Of a stretch of DNA of 40,628 nt, positions 34,271 through 40,628 are shown in pieces. A model generated the notes under the pieces. That model worked only from the letters and a program-made list of their open reading frames with translations. It made no database searches and had not been told where the DNA came from. The stretch is taken from NCBI GenBank assembly GCA_947624085.1, contig CANQIK010000010.1, forward strand, positions 1 to 40,628, given 5' to 3'. The stretch comes from an uncultured Bacilli bacterium (GTDB lineage Bacteria; Bacillota_I; Bacilli_A; RF39; UBA660). The position numbers were made by a program, and so were the translations under genes. How positions within the stretch are numbered: the stretch's first letter is position 1; the number at the start of each line of letters is the position of its first letter.

Positions 34271-35671
34271 ATGAATCTAGATGAATATCAAAAATCGATT
34301 GTTACTTCGCAAAGTGATTTATTAGTAATCGCAGGACCCGGCAGTGGCAAAACGACGACCATAATGCATAAAGTAAATTATATTTACGAGCATAATCCCC
34401 AAAGTAGAATATTACTTATATCATTTACTAATAAAAGTGTTGATGATTTAAAAAAGAAAATTACAGTGCCAAGTCAAATAACTACTTTTCATAAATTAGC
34501 GATGGACATTTTAGAATATAATCATATAACTTATAGTTTAGCTTCTCCCAATTTATTAGATTATTTAATCAAGGAATATCTTAAAACCTTGGACAAAAAA
34601 GCCCAAGAAAAATTATGTTTATATTTACATATCCCTACTATTAAAGATGATAATCCACAATTTGTATCATTATGTAATCTCATAAAAACATTTATTAATC
34701 TATTTAAAACAAATAATCATGATTATACCACTATTGAAAAGATTGCTAATGATTATAAAGACAAATATCTTTTAACTATTATTTTTAAAATCTTATTTTT
34801 ATATGAAGAAGAAAAGAAAAGTCAAAATACTTTGGACTTTGATGATTTGATAATTAAAGCCAATGAAGTAATTAATAAAACCCATAAGTATAAAGGTTTT
34901 GATTATATTATTGTTGATGAATTTCAAGATACTTCCCAAATCAGGCTTAATTTAATTATGAGTATTTATAAGTTGAATAATGCTACAATTACAGCTGTTG
35001 GCGATGATGCTCAGTCTATTTTCCACTTTTCAGGTTGTGATTTAAATATTTTTTTAAACTTTCAAAAATATTTTCCGAAAGCTCAAGTTTTATTTTTAAA
35101 AAATACTTATCGAAATAGTATGAGTTTAGTTAAAATATCCGAAGACTTCATTAATAAAAACCCTACGCAAATTGTTAAGAATATGCAAAGCATGATTCAG
35201 CAAAAAGAACCAATAAAACTCAAGTATTTCTATAATCCTAAAAAAGCTTTAGTTAAAGTTCTGGAAAAAATAATTCCTAAAAGTACGGATATAATGATTT
35301 TGGCACGCAATAAAAAAGATATTTATAAATATCTATCCGCTCAAATAACCTTTAATAACAATATAGTCTATTATAAAGAATATAGTTTTCCTTTTTTAAC
35401 TATCCATTCTTCCAAAGGTTTAGAGGCTGAATATGTTATTGTTTTAAATGTTGAAGATAGTATAATGGGGATACCTAATAAAATTGAAGACCATCCAATA
35501 TTGAACTATTTGAATATGGAAATAGATAAATATCCCTATGCAGAAGAAAGAAGAGTCTTTTTTGTAGGAATTACAAGATGTAAAAAAGAAACCTATTTAC
35601 TGATTCCTCATAGCAATCCCTCTATGTTTGTTAAGGAAATAAAAAAGAGCTATAAAGCTCTTAAAAATTAA
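34271..35671 (+). CDS. UvrD/Rep-family DNA helicase (short form)
   Basis: The protein has 466 residues, against more than 700 for PcrA/UvrD. All main superfamily 1 motifs are visible: Q motif LDEYQKSIV, Walker A AGPGSGKTTT, Ia LISFTNKSV, II YIIVDEFQDTSQ, III VGDDAQSIFHFSG, IV NTYRNS, V TIHSSKGLEAEYVIVLN, and VI EERRVFFVGITRCKK. The 1B and 2B subdomains are strongly reduced. It may act in repair or at stalled forks; the pathway is not clear. I chose the ATG at 34271 because the promoter lies upstream of it within the open frame (ATG at 34250 would be almost leaderless). It is convergent with dut, overlapping by 4 bases. Confidence 0.88.
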   Translation: MNLDEYQKSIVTSQSDLLVIAGPGSGKTTTIMHKVNYIYEHNPQSRILLISFTNKSVDDLKKKITVPSQITTFHKLAMDILEYNHITYSLASPNLLDYLIKEYLKTLDKKAQEKLCLYLHIPTIKDDNPQFVSLCNLIKTFINLFKTNNHDYTTIEKIANDYKDKYLLTIIFKILFLYEEEKKSQNTLDFDDLIIKANEVINKTHKYKGFDYIIVDEFQDTSQIRLNLIMSIYKLNNATITAVGDDAQSIFHFSGCDLNIFLNFQKYFPKAQVLFLKNTYRNSMSLVKISEDFINKNPTQIVKNMQSMIQQKEPIKLKYFYNPKKALVKVLEKIIPKSTDIMILARNKKDIYKYLSAQITFNNNIVYYKEYSFPFLTIHSSKGLEAEYVIVLNVEDSIMGIPNKIEDHPILNYLNMEIDKYPYAEERRVFFVGITRCKKETYLLIPHSNPSMFVKEIKKSYKALKN

Positions 35672-36123
35672 CTATCAGAAGATCCAAACCCACCAATTCT
35701 TTTTCCTTGGGCGTTATCATCATCGGTAATTAAGTATTTCATAAATATTGCTTGGCCAATACAATCACCTTTTTTGATGATAATATCTTCATTGCTAAAA
35801 TTCCAATATTGAAAGTAGAAATGGCCATCATTTGTTTCGTTTTCATAATAATCACTATCAATTATGCCAATGCTATTTGGCATTACTAATCCTTTTTTAG
35901 GCCCACTGCTACGATTAGCAAGCATATACCATTCATCAGGCATACAATACGCCTTAAGTCCAGTAGGGATTAATGTCGGTTTCATGTCTTGAACATATTT
36001 AGGAATTACAACATCCTCGGCAGCTTTGATATCATATCCTGCTGAATGTTTAGTTGCCCGTTTAGGAAGTTCAATCCCCTTATCTTCCCAACCTTTAGCT
36101 ATTTTAAAACCACGACATGCCAT
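35668..36123 (-). CDS. dut: dUTP diphosphatase
   Basis: The protein has 151 residues, trimeric dUTPase type. Motif 1 is SAGYDIKA, motif 2 RSSGPKKGL, motif 3 GIIDSDYYEN (nucleophile-holding Asp and uracil-binding hairpin), and motif 5 RIGGFGSS at the C-terminus, the mobile phenylalanine arm. It keeps uracil out of DNA and supplies dUMP. I chose the ATG at 36123 (GAGG six to seven bases upstream); an ATG at 36135 overlaps the ribosome site. It overlaps the 3' end of nrdG by 20 bases and so is the last gene of a deoxynucleotide operon. Confidence 0.92.
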   Translation of the reverse strand: MACRGFKIAKGWEDKGIELPKRATKHSAGYDIKAAEDVVIPKYVQDMKPTLIPTGLKAYCMPDEWYMLANRSSGPKKGLVMPNSIGIIDSDYYENETNDGHFYFQYWNFSNEDIIIKKGDCIGQAIFMKYLITDDDNAQGKRIGGFGSSDS

Positions 36124-36619
36124 TTTTATCCTCATATAAGACTAGCTTCTTGGCTTCATTTGATTTTTTAACATCAATGACCCGTTGATTTCTAGAGCCA
36201 CAATATTTTAATTTTAAATCTTTTTCTTTTTCTACAAAACGACCATCTACAATAACATCAGCATATTTTAAAATCTCTTTATCTGTTAAATCTTTATCAT
36301 ATAAATAACCGGTCCAAATCCAAACAGTTTTTTCGGGATAATGAGCTTTAAATATTTTTGCTAATTTTGTTGTTCCTTCAATATTTTTAGGATGAAGAGG
36401 TTCTCCTCCTAAAATGGATAACCCCGCAATTCTAGATGATGAAGCTAAATCAATAATTTCCTCGATAGTATCATCAGTAAATTCTTGGCCTTTACTAAAA
36501 TCATGCGTTTCAGGATTAAAACAATTTTTACAATTGAATTCACAACCTTGCATGAAAATTGAAACTCTAAGTCCCGGACCATTAGAGATATCTAGGCGTC
36601 TAATTTTGTTATATCTCAT
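36104..36619 (-). CDS. nrdG: Anaerobic ribonucleotide reductase activating enzyme
   Basis: The protein has 171 residues, a radical SAM enzyme. The cluster motif is MQGCEFNCKNCF (C-x3-C-x2-C), with SNGPGLR before it and LGGEPLHP after. It makes the glycyl radical on NrdD under anoxic conditions. It starts two bases after the nrdD stop, so the pair is translated together. Confidence 0.96.
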   Translation of the reverse strand: MRYNKIRRLDISNGPGLRVSIFMQGCEFNCKNCFNPETHDFSKGQEFTDDTIEEIIDLASSSRIAGLSILGGEPLHPKNIEGTTKLAKIFKAHYPEKTVWIWTGYLYDKDLTDKEILKYADVIVDGRFVEKEKDLKLKYCGSRNQRVIDVKKSNEAKKLVLYEDKNGMSWF

Positions 36620-36621
36620 AA

Positions 36622-38781
36622 CTACTCTCCTAGGTCTTTATTATCTATATGAACATAACGTTCTTTTATCTCTTGAGTTCTTCCTTTATTCCAGAATCTA
36701 GTACCTATATATCCACAAGTTCTTCTGGCAACATTTAAAGTATTATGATCTCTATTACCACAGTTAGGACAATACCATTCCATATTATCATCAATTAATA
36801 TTTCGCCATCAAAGCCACATTTTTGACAATAATCACTCTTAGTATTTAGTTCCGCATACATAATGTTATCATATATAAACTTAACAACCTCTAAAACAGC
36901 AGGAATATTACTTGTTAAATTAGCGGTTTCAATATAAGAAATTGCTCCTCCTGGTGAAAGCTTTTGGAATTCACTTTCTAATTTTAATTTTTCAAATGGA
37001 TCAATTGCTTCAAAAACAGGAACATGATAAGAATTAGTTATATAATCACGATCTGTTATACCTTTAACAACGCCAAATCTTTCTCTTAAGCATTTAGCAA
37101 ATTTATAAGTTGTTGATTCAATTGGGGTTCCATATACACTGTAATCTATTTTTTCAGCTTCTTTCCATTCTTTACATTTATCATTTAATCTTTGCATTAC
37201 TTGAAGAGCAAATTCTTTACCCTCAGGATCAGTATGAGATTTGCCTGTCATAGCTTTAACACATTCATAAAGTCCAGCATATCCTAGTGATAAAGTTGAA
37301 TAACCATTATGAAGTAGATCATGAATGCTTTCGCCCTTTGGAAGTCTTGCTAATGCTCCATGTTGCCATAAGATTGGTGCAACATCAGAAGTAGCTTTGC
37401 TTAATCTTTTATGTCTAATTTGTAAAGCACGATGACAAAGTTCAAGTCTTTCATCAAGTATTTTCCAAAAAGCATCAAAATCTTTATCAGCTGTTAACCC
37501 AACATCAGGTAAATTAATAGTTACAACTCCTTGATTAAATCTACCATAATATTTAGGCTCATTAGTATCAGGATCAACATAAGGTGTTAAGAATGAACGA
37601 CATCCCATACATGGATAGCAATGTCCTTCACCATTTTTATCAATTTTAGATTGTTTCATTATTTTTTCAGAAATATAATCTGGCACTAATCTTTTAGCCG
37701 TACACTTAGCAGCAAGTTCAGTTAAATACCAATATTTACTATCTTCATGGATGTTATCTTCTTCAAGAACATATAGAAGTTTAGGGAAAGCAGGAGTTAT
37801 AAATACTCCTTTTTCATTTTTCATACCTTCAATTCTTTGCTTTAGGAATTCTTCAATTATCATAGCAAGCTCTTCTTTATATTCTTCTGTTTCACCTAAA
37901 TACATACATACACTTAAGAAAGGAGCTTGACCATTAGTCGTTGTCATTGAATTAACTTGATATTGGAATGTTTGAACACCATCAGTTATTTCTTTGGCTA
38001 AATCTTCTTTGGCAAATTGTTCAACTTGAGCCTTAGTTAATTTTCTTTCTTTATATTTTTCAACATATTTATTATAACTATCTCTAACAAAAGGCGCTAA
38101 ATGCGTAAGGGAAATAGTAACCCCTCCATATTGACTTGAAGATACAGCCGTAATAATTTGGGTAGCAATGGTAACTGCCGTTAAGAAACGATGTGGTTTT
38201 TCAATCATTACTCCATTTATGTTGGTACCATTTTGGAGCATATCCTCAAGATTTACTAAACAACAATTATGTAAAGCATTTTGCGCAAAGTAATCAGCAT
38301 CATGGAAATGGATAATTCCTTCATCATGAGCTTTTACGATATCATCAGTAAGTAGAAATCTACGGGTAATATCTGTTGAGGTAATACCTGCTAAATAATC
38401 TCTTTGGGTTGTAACAATTTTAGCATTCTTATTAGAATTTTCATTATTCCAATATTCACTTTCACCATCAATTAATTCTTTAATTGCTAAGTCCGTAGTA
38501 TTACTTTTTCTTACCAATTCTCTTGTATAACGATATGTTATATATTTTTTAGCTAATGTGAATTTACCAATAGCCATTAATTTCATTTCAATAATGTCTT
38601 GGATATCCTCCACTAGCATTCTTTTTTTACCCAAACCTTCAATATACTTTATAATATTTTTGATTTGAGTTGCAGACGCTTTGTCTTCTTCTTCAACTTC
38701 ATTATTAGCCTTCATAATAGCTTGTTCAATCTTTTCAGGACAATAGTCTACCATGTGGCCATCTCGTTTAATTATTTTCAT
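36622..38781 (-). CDS. nrdD: Anaerobic ribonucleoside-triphosphate reductase
   Basis: The protein has 719 residues. The N-terminal ATP-cone (~1-90, RDGHMVDYCPEKIEQAIMKA) is the allosteric overall activity site. The central ten-stranded barrel carries NGQAPFLSV. The C-terminal zinc site (CQKCGF, CPNCGN) is followed by the glycyl radical loop RTCGYIGTRF. It reduces NTPs to dNTPs without oxygen. A 16-bp palindrome sits at -41.5 from the predicted start point, so activation by the divergent Crp/Fnr-type regulator is likely. No aerobic reductase is in the window. Confidence 0.97.
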   Translation of the reverse strand: MKIIKRDGHMVDYCPEKIEQAIMKANNEVEEEDKASATQIKNIIKYIEGLGKKRMLVEDIQDIIEMKLMAIGKFTLAKKYITYRYTRELVRKSNTTDLAIKELIDGESEYWNNENSNKNAKIVTTQRDYLAGITSTDITRRFLLTDDIVKAHDEGIIHFHDADYFAQNALHNCCLVNLEDMLQNGTNINGVMIEKPHRFLTAVTIATQIITAVSSSQYGGVTISLTHLAPFVRDSYNKYVEKYKERKLTKAQVEQFAKEDLAKEITDGVQTFQYQVNSMTTTNGQAPFLSVCMYLGETEEYKEELAMIIEEFLKQRIEGMKNEKGVFITPAFPKLLYVLEEDNIHEDSKYWYLTELAAKCTAKRLVPDYISEKIMKQSKIDKNGEGHCYPCMGCRSFLTPYVDPDTNEPKYYGRFNQGVVTINLPDVGLTADKDFDAFWKILDERLELCHRALQIRHKRLSKATSDVAPILWQHGALARLPKGESIHDLLHNGYSTLSLGYAGLYECVKAMTGKSHTDPEGKEFALQVMQRLNDKCKEWKEAEKIDYSVYGTPIESTTYKFAKCLRERFGVVKGITDRDYITNSYHVPVFEAIDPFEKLKLESEFQKLSPGGAISYIETANLTSNIPAVLEVVKFIYDNIMYAELNTKSDYCQKCGFDGEILIDDNMEWYCPNCGNRDHNTLNVARRTCGYIGTRFWNKGRTQEIKERYVHIDNKDLGE

Positions 38782-38818
38782 ACTTCTACCTCTCCTCTAT
38801 TCTCGAAATACTAAACCC

Positions 38819-38829
38819 ATTATAGCATT
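38819..38829 (-). promoter_or_regulatory. Extended -10 promoter of nrdD
   Basis: Minus-strand TGC-TATAAT ends at 38819, giving a predicted start near 38812. No good -35 is present, but the palindrome at 38846-38861 takes its place at -41.5, the class II activator position known for CRP and FNR. Confidence 0.7.
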
Positions 38830-38845
38830 TGCCAAAATAATTTAT

Positions 38846-38861
38846 TGTTGCATTTGCAACA
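38846..38861. promoter_or_regulatory. Palindromic site for the Crp/Fnr-type regulator
   Basis: TGTTGCA-TT-TGCAACA is a perfect inverted repeat of the size used by Crp/Fnr dimers, but it differs from the FNR (TTGAT-N4-ATCAA) and CRP (TGTGA-N6-TCACA) consensus. It overlaps the -35 of the regulator's own promoter and is placed for activation of nrdD. Confidence 0.7.
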
Positions 38862-38882
38862 TTTTGCATTTTTTGATAAAAT
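38854..38882 (+). promoter_or_regulatory. Promoter of the Crp/Fnr-type gene
   Basis: TTGCAA (38854-38859, inside the palindrome), a 17-base spacer and TAAAAT (38877-38882). Binding at the palindrome would block the -35, so autorepression is expected. Confidence 0.7.
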
Positions 38883-38900
38883 ATTTTTGAGAGGTGTAAA

Positions 38901-39539
38901 ATGATAAATATTTTTGATGATATTCCAGCCAAGAATATTCCTAGACTTTTAACTTTTTTAGAGGCTCATATCTTTACATTTAAAAAAGGTAGTAAAATTT
39001 TGTCAAATATTGTCGAAGGCAATGCAGTCTGTATTGTTAAGTCTGGTAAAATTCAAATAAACAAAATTGATTACCAAGGAAATGCTATCATGAGTGAAGA
39101 ATTAAGCGAAAATTCTTTATTTGGTTCTTTTATGGAAGACTTTTCAAGTGGAGAACATGAATTTAATGTTAAGGAAGATCTTGAGCTTATTATCATTGAC
39201 TTAAATAATATTTTAAATGCCGATGAAACCCTCTCTGCAACCTACCATCAATTTATCAAAAATATTATTAGTATTATGACTTTAAAACTTAAAGAACAAA
39301 ATGAAAGATTAGAAATTCTTGCTAATAAAACAATCCGTAATAAAATATTGTCTTATTTAAAAATGATGCGAGAAAAAAGTAATTCGATGATTATTTATTT
39401 GCCTTTATCTTATACGGAACTTGCCAATTATTTAGCTGTCGATAGAGCAGCAATGTCAAGAGAATTTCGTAATTTAAAAGATGAAGGTTTAATAGAAACT
39501 AAAGGAAGAATGATTAAAATATTATATTCAATAGTCTAA
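38901..39539 (+). CDS. Crp/Fnr-family transcriptional regulator
   Basis: The protein has 212 residues: a cyclic-nucleotide-binding-like beta roll (~18-115), a dimer helix (~115-145, with KLKEQNERLEILANKTIRNK), and a C-terminal winged HTH (SYTELANYLAVDRAAMSREFRNLKDEGLIE). It has one cysteine only, so it cannot hold an FNR-type iron-sulphur cluster. The roll also lacks the clear RxS/T cAMP pocket of CRP. The sensed signal is unknown; heme or nitric oxide, as in some anaerobe relatives, is possible. It is divergent from nrdD with a shared palindrome. GAGAGGTG precedes the ATG. Confidence 0.9.
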   Translation: MINIFDDIPAKNIPRLLTFLEAHIFTFKKGSKILSNIVEGNAVCIVKSGKIQINKIDYQGNAIMSEELSENSLFGSFMEDFSSGEHEFNVKEDLELIIIDLNNILNADETLSATYHQFIKNIISIMTLKLKEQNERLEILANKTIRNKILSYLKMMREKSNSMIIYLPLSYTELANYLAVDRAAMSREFRNLKDEGLIETKGRMIKILYSIV

Positions 39540-39573
39540 CGTGCTATAATAACTTTATAAGAGGTGATTTATC

Positions 39574-39975
39574 ATGGCTTTAATAAAATGTCCTGAATGC
39601 AGTAATAAAATAAGTGATAAAGCCAAAAAGTGTCCGCATTGTGGCTACATAATGGAAAGAAAATACTGTCCAAAGTGTGGCGAAGCTTTAGCTATAGATG
39701 CGAGGGCTTGTTCAAAATGTGCTTATAACTTTATGGAAGATGTTATGGCCCCGAGACCTAGCTATAAGTCCGAAAATTATGGTTTAGCAATTGCAGCACT
39801 TATCAGTTCACTTATTGCTCCAGTTATAAGTCTTGTACTCAGCATTGTTGTTTTGGTTATTAACAAAGAACAAGAAAAATCTATTAAAAGTCTATGCTTT
39901 GCAGCCATCACTTTAAGCGCTATTGAGATTTTCTTCCAAATAATTGGCATTATTTTTGCTTTGATTTTAAATTAA
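39574..39975 (+). CDS. Zinc-ribbon membrane protein
   Basis: The protein has 133 residues. Two zinc ribbons occupy ~1-50 (CPECSNKISDKAKKCPHCGY; YCPKCGEALAIDARACSKCAY), a short linker follows, and two hydrophobic segments at ~70-95 and ~105-132 cross the membrane. Such small proteins are common in Firmicutes and their role is unknown. GAGGTGA lies before the ATG, 34 bases after the Crp/Fnr-type gene, so they may share a transcript. Confidence 0.8.
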   Translation: MALIKCPECSNKISDKAKKCPHCGYIMERKYCPKCGEALAIDARACSKCAYNFMEDVMAPRPSYKSENYGLAIAALISSLIAPVISLVLSIVVLVINKEQEKSIKSLCFAAITLSAIEIFFQIIGIIFALILN

Positions 39976-40006
39976 AAAATGCCTTGAAACCCCTTATAAT
40001 TTCAAG
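39974..40006 (-). terminator. Terminator after tRNA-Arg
   Basis: The stem CTTGAAA/TTTCAAG (39984-39990 region with 40000-40006) is followed on the minus strand by a U-run (39979-39974). It lies 16 bases past the tRNA 3' end and just after the convergent zinc-ribbon gene. Confidence 0.65.
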
Positions 40007-40021
40007 ACATATAATTTCATC

Positions 40022-40098
40022 TGGCGTCCTTGGGCAGATTCGAACTGCCGGCTTATCCTTTAGGAGAGGATTACTCTATCCAACTGAGTTACAAGGAC
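40022..40098 (-). tRNA. tRNA-Arg (anticodon CCT)
   Basis: A 77-base cloverleaf on the minus strand: acceptor GTCCTTG/CAAGGAC, D arm ACTCAGTTGGATAGAGT, anticodon arm ATCCT-CTCCTAA-AGGAT (CCT, reads AGG), T stem GGCAG/CTGCC with loop TTCGAAT, discriminator G and encoded CCA. Confidence 0.96.
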
Positions 40099-40121
40099 AA
40101 AAAAAGGTATTTAATACCTTT
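40098..40121 (-). terminator. Terminator of the small basic protein gene, abutting tRNA-Arg
   Basis: The minus-strand stem AAGGTAT/ATACCTT (around 40121-40104) is followed directly by a U-run that ends at the first base of tRNA-Arg. The stem overlaps the stop codon of the upstream gene. Confidence 0.75.
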
Positions 40122-40464
40122 ATACTTCTACAAAATTCCAACAAACAAAACCAATAATTATTACTATTAAAATAGCTATTACCACAAGCATTGAATTAAA
40201 TCTAAGTCTAAATAGTTCAGCATCTTTTACTGCTTTAGCCTCTTTAGCTTTCATTTTTGTAAGTTCTGCTTGAACTTCTGCTATTTGTTTTTCAAAAGTT
40301 GCTTTTTTAGGAGCTTCACTAGTAACTTTTACTGTTTTAGGAGTGCTTTTTTTAGCAGTACTAGTTTTAGCTTTAGTAGTGGTTTTTGTGCTTTTAGTAT
40401 TTGTAGACTTTTTCTTAGGTGCTACACTTTTTTTAGCTTTAGTATCCGTATTTTCTCTTGCCAT
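40120..40464 (-). CDS. Small basic protein with C-terminal membrane segment
   Basis: The protein has 114 residues. Residues 1-55 are low-complexity, rich in Lys, Thr, Ser and Ala (KKKSTNTKSTKTTTKAK), ~57-82 is a short coiled coil (EKQIAEVQAELTKMKAKEAK), and ~90-110 is one hydrophobic segment. The charge pattern suggests a tail-anchored protein with its basic part in the cytoplasm, perhaps touching nucleic acid or the cell surface polymers; I do not recognise a family. AAAGGA precedes the ATG, and an extended -10 (TGATATAAT on the minus strand, 40494-40486) lies upstream. Confidence 0.7.
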   Translation of the reverse strand: MARENTDTKAKKSVAPKKKSTNTKSTKTTTKAKTSTAKKSTPKTVKVTSEAPKKATFEKQIAEVQAELTKMKAKEAKAVKDAELFRLRFNSMLVVIAILIVIIIGFVCWNFVEV

Positions 40465-40485
40465 GCTTTCTATCCTTTCAAATCC

Positions 40486-40494
40486 ATTATATCA
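40486..40494 (-). promoter_or_regulatory. Extended -10 of the small basic protein gene
   Basis: Minus-strand TGATATAAT, 22 bases before the start codon, with no clear -35. The TG dinucleotide can replace the -35. Confidence 0.6.
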
Positions 40495-40576
40495 CAAGTT
40501 GAAAATATTTCCTAACGAAAACGATAATTTATTGCTACATAGCATATATTTATCCCGAGTTTGACAGTTTATGAAA

Positions 40577-40609
40577 TAAAAAAAACTTAATTTTTGTTGA
40601 AATTAGGCT
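40577..40609 (-). terminator. Terminator of a gene beyond the right edge
   Basis: CTTAATTT and AAATTAGG form a stem (40586-40593 with 40600-40607). On the minus strand it is followed by a U-run (40584-40577). It probably ends a minus-strand gene to the right of the window; T-rich flank on the plus strand may make it bidirectional. Confidence 0.6.
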
Positions 40610-40628
40610 TTTCTTTTGACTTAATATA

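Noticed and set aside
40120-40464. Histone H1-like DNA-binding protein
   Set aside because: The N-terminus is Lys/Ala/Thr-rich as in H1-like proteins, but a coiled coil and a strong membrane segment follow, which argues for a membrane protein.

Overview
The window is AT-rich DNA with short gaps, overlapping genes, strong AGGAGG/GAGGTG-type ribosome binding sites, TTGACA/TATAAT promoters and tRNA genes with encoded CCA. TGA is used as a stop. This fits a low-GC Firmicute. The oxygen-independent ribonucleotide reductase NrdD/NrdG suggests an anaerobe, plausibly an uncultured gut Bacilli/Clostridia lineage (inference). I cannot name a species.

Layout. (1) 0.2-4.6 kb, minus strand: three paralogous surface proteins. 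Two have type IV prepilin N-termini and one has a plain membrane anchor. All three share a C-terminal domain whose last ~35 variable residues are encoded by an abnormally GC-rich, C/T-ending-codon patch. That looks like the variable region of a diversity-generating retroelement (DGR). No reverse transcriptase is in the window; downstream of the targets would be past the left edge. A divergent XRE repressor gene (4.77 kb) shares a promoter/operator region with them. (2) 5.2-9.5 kb: an MMPL/RND membrane protein with seven internal ~80-residue repeats, divergent from a TetR regulator, with a perfect 16-bp palindrome over the promoter. (3) 9.5-21.2 kb, minus strand: a compact 14-gene fatty-acid operon (acyl-activating enzyme, nitronate monooxygenase/FabK-like protein, biotin ligase, fabD, fabG, fabF, accB, fabZ, accC, accD, accA, fabI, acpP, plsC). 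It carries malonyl-CoA production, biotinylation, elongation and the last phospholipid acylation step, but no fabH. (4) 21.5-26.2 kb, plus strand: tRNA-Val and tRNA-Thr followed by an accessory stretch (KilA-N protein, an unrecognised protein, two GNAT acetyltransferases, decayed coding remnants, a Ppx/GppA-like protein). (5) 26.2-32.4 kb: three paralogous ABC exporters around an AraC/GyrI regulator. Two of them look like an asymmetric heterodimer with one degenerate ATP site. (6) 32.4-38.8 kb: purA, a Nudix hydrolase, a UvrD-like helicase, and a dut-nrdG-nrdD nucleotide operon. (7) 38.9-40.5 kb: a Crp/Fnr-type regulator divergent from nrdD, a zinc-ribbon membrane protein, tRNA-Arg and a small basic membrane protein.

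How parts work together. The fatty-acid operon is a nearly complete FAS II plus acetyl-CoA carboxylase set, with its own ligase for biotinylating AccB. The Crp/Fnr-like protein probably controls nrdDG: a 16-bp palindrome is centred at -41.5 from the predicted nrdD start point and also covers the -35 of the regulator's own gene. The pilin-like trio, the MMPL pump and the ABC cluster are each paired with a neighbouring regulator. The most unusual element is the variable pilin trio.
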